In this document: positions 33,677 to 64,000 of the stretch, one piece after another
Position numbering within the stretch: the stretch's first letter is position 1
Layout: each line of letters begins with the position of its first letter
Source of the DNA: Amphiura filiformis
Lineage: Eukaryota > Echinodermata > Ophiuroidea > Amphilepidida > Amphiuridae
DNA: 64,000 nucleotides
Reading direction: 5' to 3'
Assembly: GCF_039555335.1 (NCBI RefSeq)
Contig: NC_092646.1
Coordinates: forward strand, 33,238,880 to 33,302,879
Program-made: the position numbers and the translations under genes
Notes under the pieces: model-generated
Seen by the model: the letters and a program-made list of their open reading frames with translations, nothing else
Database searches by the model: none
What the model was told of the DNA's origin: nothing

Positions 33677-35464
33677 TTAATGCCAAATAACATATTCTAC
33701 ATCTACACATAGTAAGTAGGTTTAGGTTACATGCATGTACATTAAAGTGGTCCCTTTGTGAAAAAAAAACACAATATGATAGAAAATGCTAGAATTTTAC
33801 ATGTTTTTGTAATACATGAATATATGTACAAAATATTAATAAATTTAGTAAATAAATAGATGACATATTGTCAGTGTCTTTTTTTGCAACAGCTGAAAGG
33901 AATATCCCATCATGCATTGCAGTGCACCAAAGAACCGCTTAAATAATAAGACCTATGGATAGTTTCACAATACTTTTGAGAGTCATATTTTTTCAAACAA
34001 GTCTCGGCACCCCTGATTAATTGAGCAATCAGAAGTTGCAATGAGGGATTTTGTGTACACTTCCAATGGCAAATGCATGGTTATATTTATGGTACTGCAA
34101 AGTATAAGGGGATACTCCTTTTTGTTGCTGTGGTCTTTCTTTTTGTCCACTGCAATAATTCATCAGACAGCACCATTATACAACGCATCGGTATACTGTA
34201 TGGCGGGAAATGTTTTTGAGGATGAAATTGTGAATTTAGCAGTTAATTTCAGAACAATGAATTTGAAAGGCTGTAAAAATATCTTTGACCAGTTCCCCTG
34301 ATTGGTTAATTACATAATAAAAGCATTTGAGTAACCAATGAAAAAGAGCTTTCAGATCTCTCACCAATTTTAAGCTTAATTCCCATCAGCCCTACTGACC
34401 AATCTTACCATATCTCTGATTGGCTCAACAGATGTTATAGCTCTCTTTGCAACCAATCAAAATAGTTCTTAGAGGCTGTTATATCAGCAGATAGTGCCCA
34501 TGGGGTTAATATGTAGGTGTTTGAAATTGCAAATACAAGAAACCACAAAGCTGCTCAGAACAGTTGGGAAGTTGTGAAAATTAATATTGCAAAAATATCC
34601 TGCTATGCAGTTAATATATGTGACACGATCAGGGAAATAAGTCGGATGTCGCTAATATTTAATTTGAGATATTGGCAAAGAATGTGTTAAAATTCTTTTG
34701 TTTTATATTGTTTTCAGCAATTGATAAATTGACGTCACTTTGCAAAGAAAACTCGTATCAACATGGGGTTTTCAGTTTCTGAAAGCTCTAATTGTCCTCT
34801 TTAGAAACATATATGTAAACCTCATTTTCGACCAGGGTCGACATGTGACTCATTCCCCTTGATCATGTCACCAGGGCCCTGACACTCAGTTCAGAAGTGT
34901 GTTACTGCGTGGAAGTGGCCATTGACCCTGTAATCGCGTATCCTGGAACTACCGGCGCGTGAGGTGCACTTGTATCGCCCTATACGCGTTATTGATCGAG
35001 TTGGACGCTTGTGCTGGCGACGCGTTCATTAGCACCCCATGGCAGCGCCCATACGTGTGTCAATTTGTGATTCGCGGGATCTTTTTTTCAGGCTCTGTAG
35101 CGTGCAAATTTAGCTGGTGCGATTTTACAGTCTACTGTGTGATGTCACATATTTAATCTGTATTTCCAGGCACAGTCTACGGATAGCCATAGCAGGGATT
35201 TCAAATCATTTTGGGGGAGCTGCCCCTTTTCTCAAAACTCTGAAGTTGTGACCCCCATGTCAAAATTATCATCAAAATTATAAAGCATTAAGTGAAACAT
35301 GTATGAAACGTGAGAGCGCCAGAAGGCCCTAAGTAGAAAAACGCCTGTATCATTACCTGATGTTTTTGTACTTTTGGCTCTGATCCCTTGATATGTGCTA
35401 TATGCAACACTTTGTACTATTCCAGTTAAAAATCCATACACCTTATACGAAAGACGTGGCCTTA
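33677..35464. other. Intergenic, CCAAT-box cluster and a CpG-containing patch
   Basis: No gene frame stands out. Between 34300 and 34470 the pentamer CCAAT/ATTGG occurs six times on both strands. 34870-35110 is richer in CpG than its surroundings. Either could be regulatory, but no transcript start can be shown. Confidence 0.4.
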
Positions 35465-35604
35465 ATCTCCCACAAGGGGTGTAGTTTCCAAATGGAGTCA
35501 CCCATTTAGGTAACACCATTTGAAATTTACACTCCCTGTGTGGAAGATTAAGGTCATGTATTCCATACGGGGTATGCGGACACTAGAATAGCCCAGTATC
35601 GAAA
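35465..35604. mobile_element. GGGCTATTC-family element fragment downstream of DOCK
   Basis: AAGGGGTGTAGTTTCCAAAT ... ACTAGAATAGCCCAG matches the ends and the GGAAGATT-containing arms of the element at 59373. It may lie within the 3' UTR of the DOCK gene. Confidence 0.6.
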
Positions 35605-35839
35605 GTGTACCACAGTTCAACTGAGCAAAAGTGTACAGCGGTGATACTACCATAAAGCCGATTATACATTTGAACCCTGTGATGACCAAAATTCACTGAC
35701 AGAATTACCATTACAGAGGTTATAAAATATGTCGCTCAAATATCATTACAGCGAGCGATAATGTTGAGTACAAACTGTATATTGGTCATGTCCGTACAAT
35801 AGTAAAAAGAAATACAAAATGTTCAAAGCAAGTGGAGAC

Positions 35840-63294
<27,455 letters not shown>

Positions 63295-64000
63295 CTGGAC
63301 AAAACAGAGAACAGAACACATACATATTAAATGTTGATATATTAGGTTTTTTTAAAGCTAGAAACACTTGACACTAAATTAATTTTTTTATCAATATATT
63401 GGGAAAATGTTATCCTTAAATATTGATGTGTTTATAAGTTTTCCTGAATTACTAAACAATAAAATATAAAAGAAATAATTTAAAACATAATAATGGTTGT
63501 CATATGAGACCAAAACTTTTACCCAAAATACTGCCTGATATTTCCTCTTTTATTTTTGTATCTTTTTAATGCCTAGCAGCTAGACACAAAGTCCAAGTAA
63601 ATGGTATAAAATTGCTATATACTTAGAAAATCCAACAAAAGAGGTTGGTATCAGCATCCTAGAAGCATACTTTTCACATTTTGTTTTGCCTGTTCTCAGG
63701 TTTTCCAAATTATTTTGTTTGATGGTAAAAATTACAGAGAAATGCGACCATGCATGTAAAATATTAAATCAAAAATGAATATCACACACACACACAAATT
63801 TGCCTTAGGGATATTGGTAAAAGTCACCGAGACAAACTTGTTTACAAGTACCTTTTTTTTTATTGCAGTCCTCATGTTACAGCATGGAGGTGTGGATTAT
63901 ATACCTCCATGGTTACAGTGCACAGTTTATTCATCACAACTGACCTTTTCTGTTAAGTCAACCAGGGTTTTGTCAAACAATTGTGGCACAGGGGTATTCC
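63295..64000 (-). other. DOCK intron running off the window, nothing recognised
   Basis: AT-rich with a short (CA)n near 63785. No further DOCK exon was recognised before the window ends. Confidence 0.5.

Overview
The window is eukaryotic nuclear DNA. Genes are split by GT-AG introns, there is a long C2H2 zinc-finger gene, and DNA transposons, LINE fragments and an LTR retrotransposon are dense. A one-per-genome-looking DOCK6/7/8-type gene, abundant short DNA elements and the general AT-rich, repeat-rich texture fit a marine invertebrate, perhaps a non-vertebrate deuterostome such as an echinoderm. The sequence alone does not fix the species.

Layout. 1-11.5 kb has no convincing gene: it holds a LINE reverse-transcriptase remnant, two near-identical 460-bp TIR elements, and several foldback elements. 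11.6-22.2 kb is a 10.6-kb array of about a dozen long degenerate units, each ending in GCAGGTGCACTAG and packed with AGGTCA half-sites arranged as AGGTCAAAGGTCA. It looks like a tandemly amplified, Helitron-like non-autonomous element and lies between two LINE 3' ends. 24.9-29.7 kb (+) is a giant C2H2 zinc-finger gene (up to 1596 codons) carrying three unrelated in-frame minisatellites (45, 18 and 69 bp). 29.7-35.8 kb is a graveyard of miniature DNA elements, including a 121-bp hAT-type element with a perfect 8-bp target duplication.

35.8-63.3 kb (-) is the 3' part of a DOCK-family Rho-GEF gene of the DOCK6/7/8 (DOCK-C) subfamily: 18 coding exons, about 880 residues, all phases compatible, from the middle of the protein through the DHR2 (DOCKER) domain to the stop codon. 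The 5' part lies beyond the right edge. One of its introns (between exons at 45.8 and 39.2 kb) contains a 5.85-kb LTR retrotransposon in the sense orientation, with 141-bp LTRs differing at one position but with several frameshifts in gag and pol. Other introns carry TTAA-flanked elements, a tRNA-derived SINE and foldbacks. Three different DOCK exons have neighbouring tandem copies of one exon-intron junction, which is the most unusual gene-level observation here.

The zinc-finger protein would act in the nucleus as a nucleic-acid-binding protein, and the DOCK protein in the cytoplasm or at membranes as an activator of Rac/Cdc42-type GTPases. Nothing suggests that they work together. Most of the novelty lies in repeat biology: the nuclear-receptor-site array, the coding minisatellites and the exon-junction duplications.
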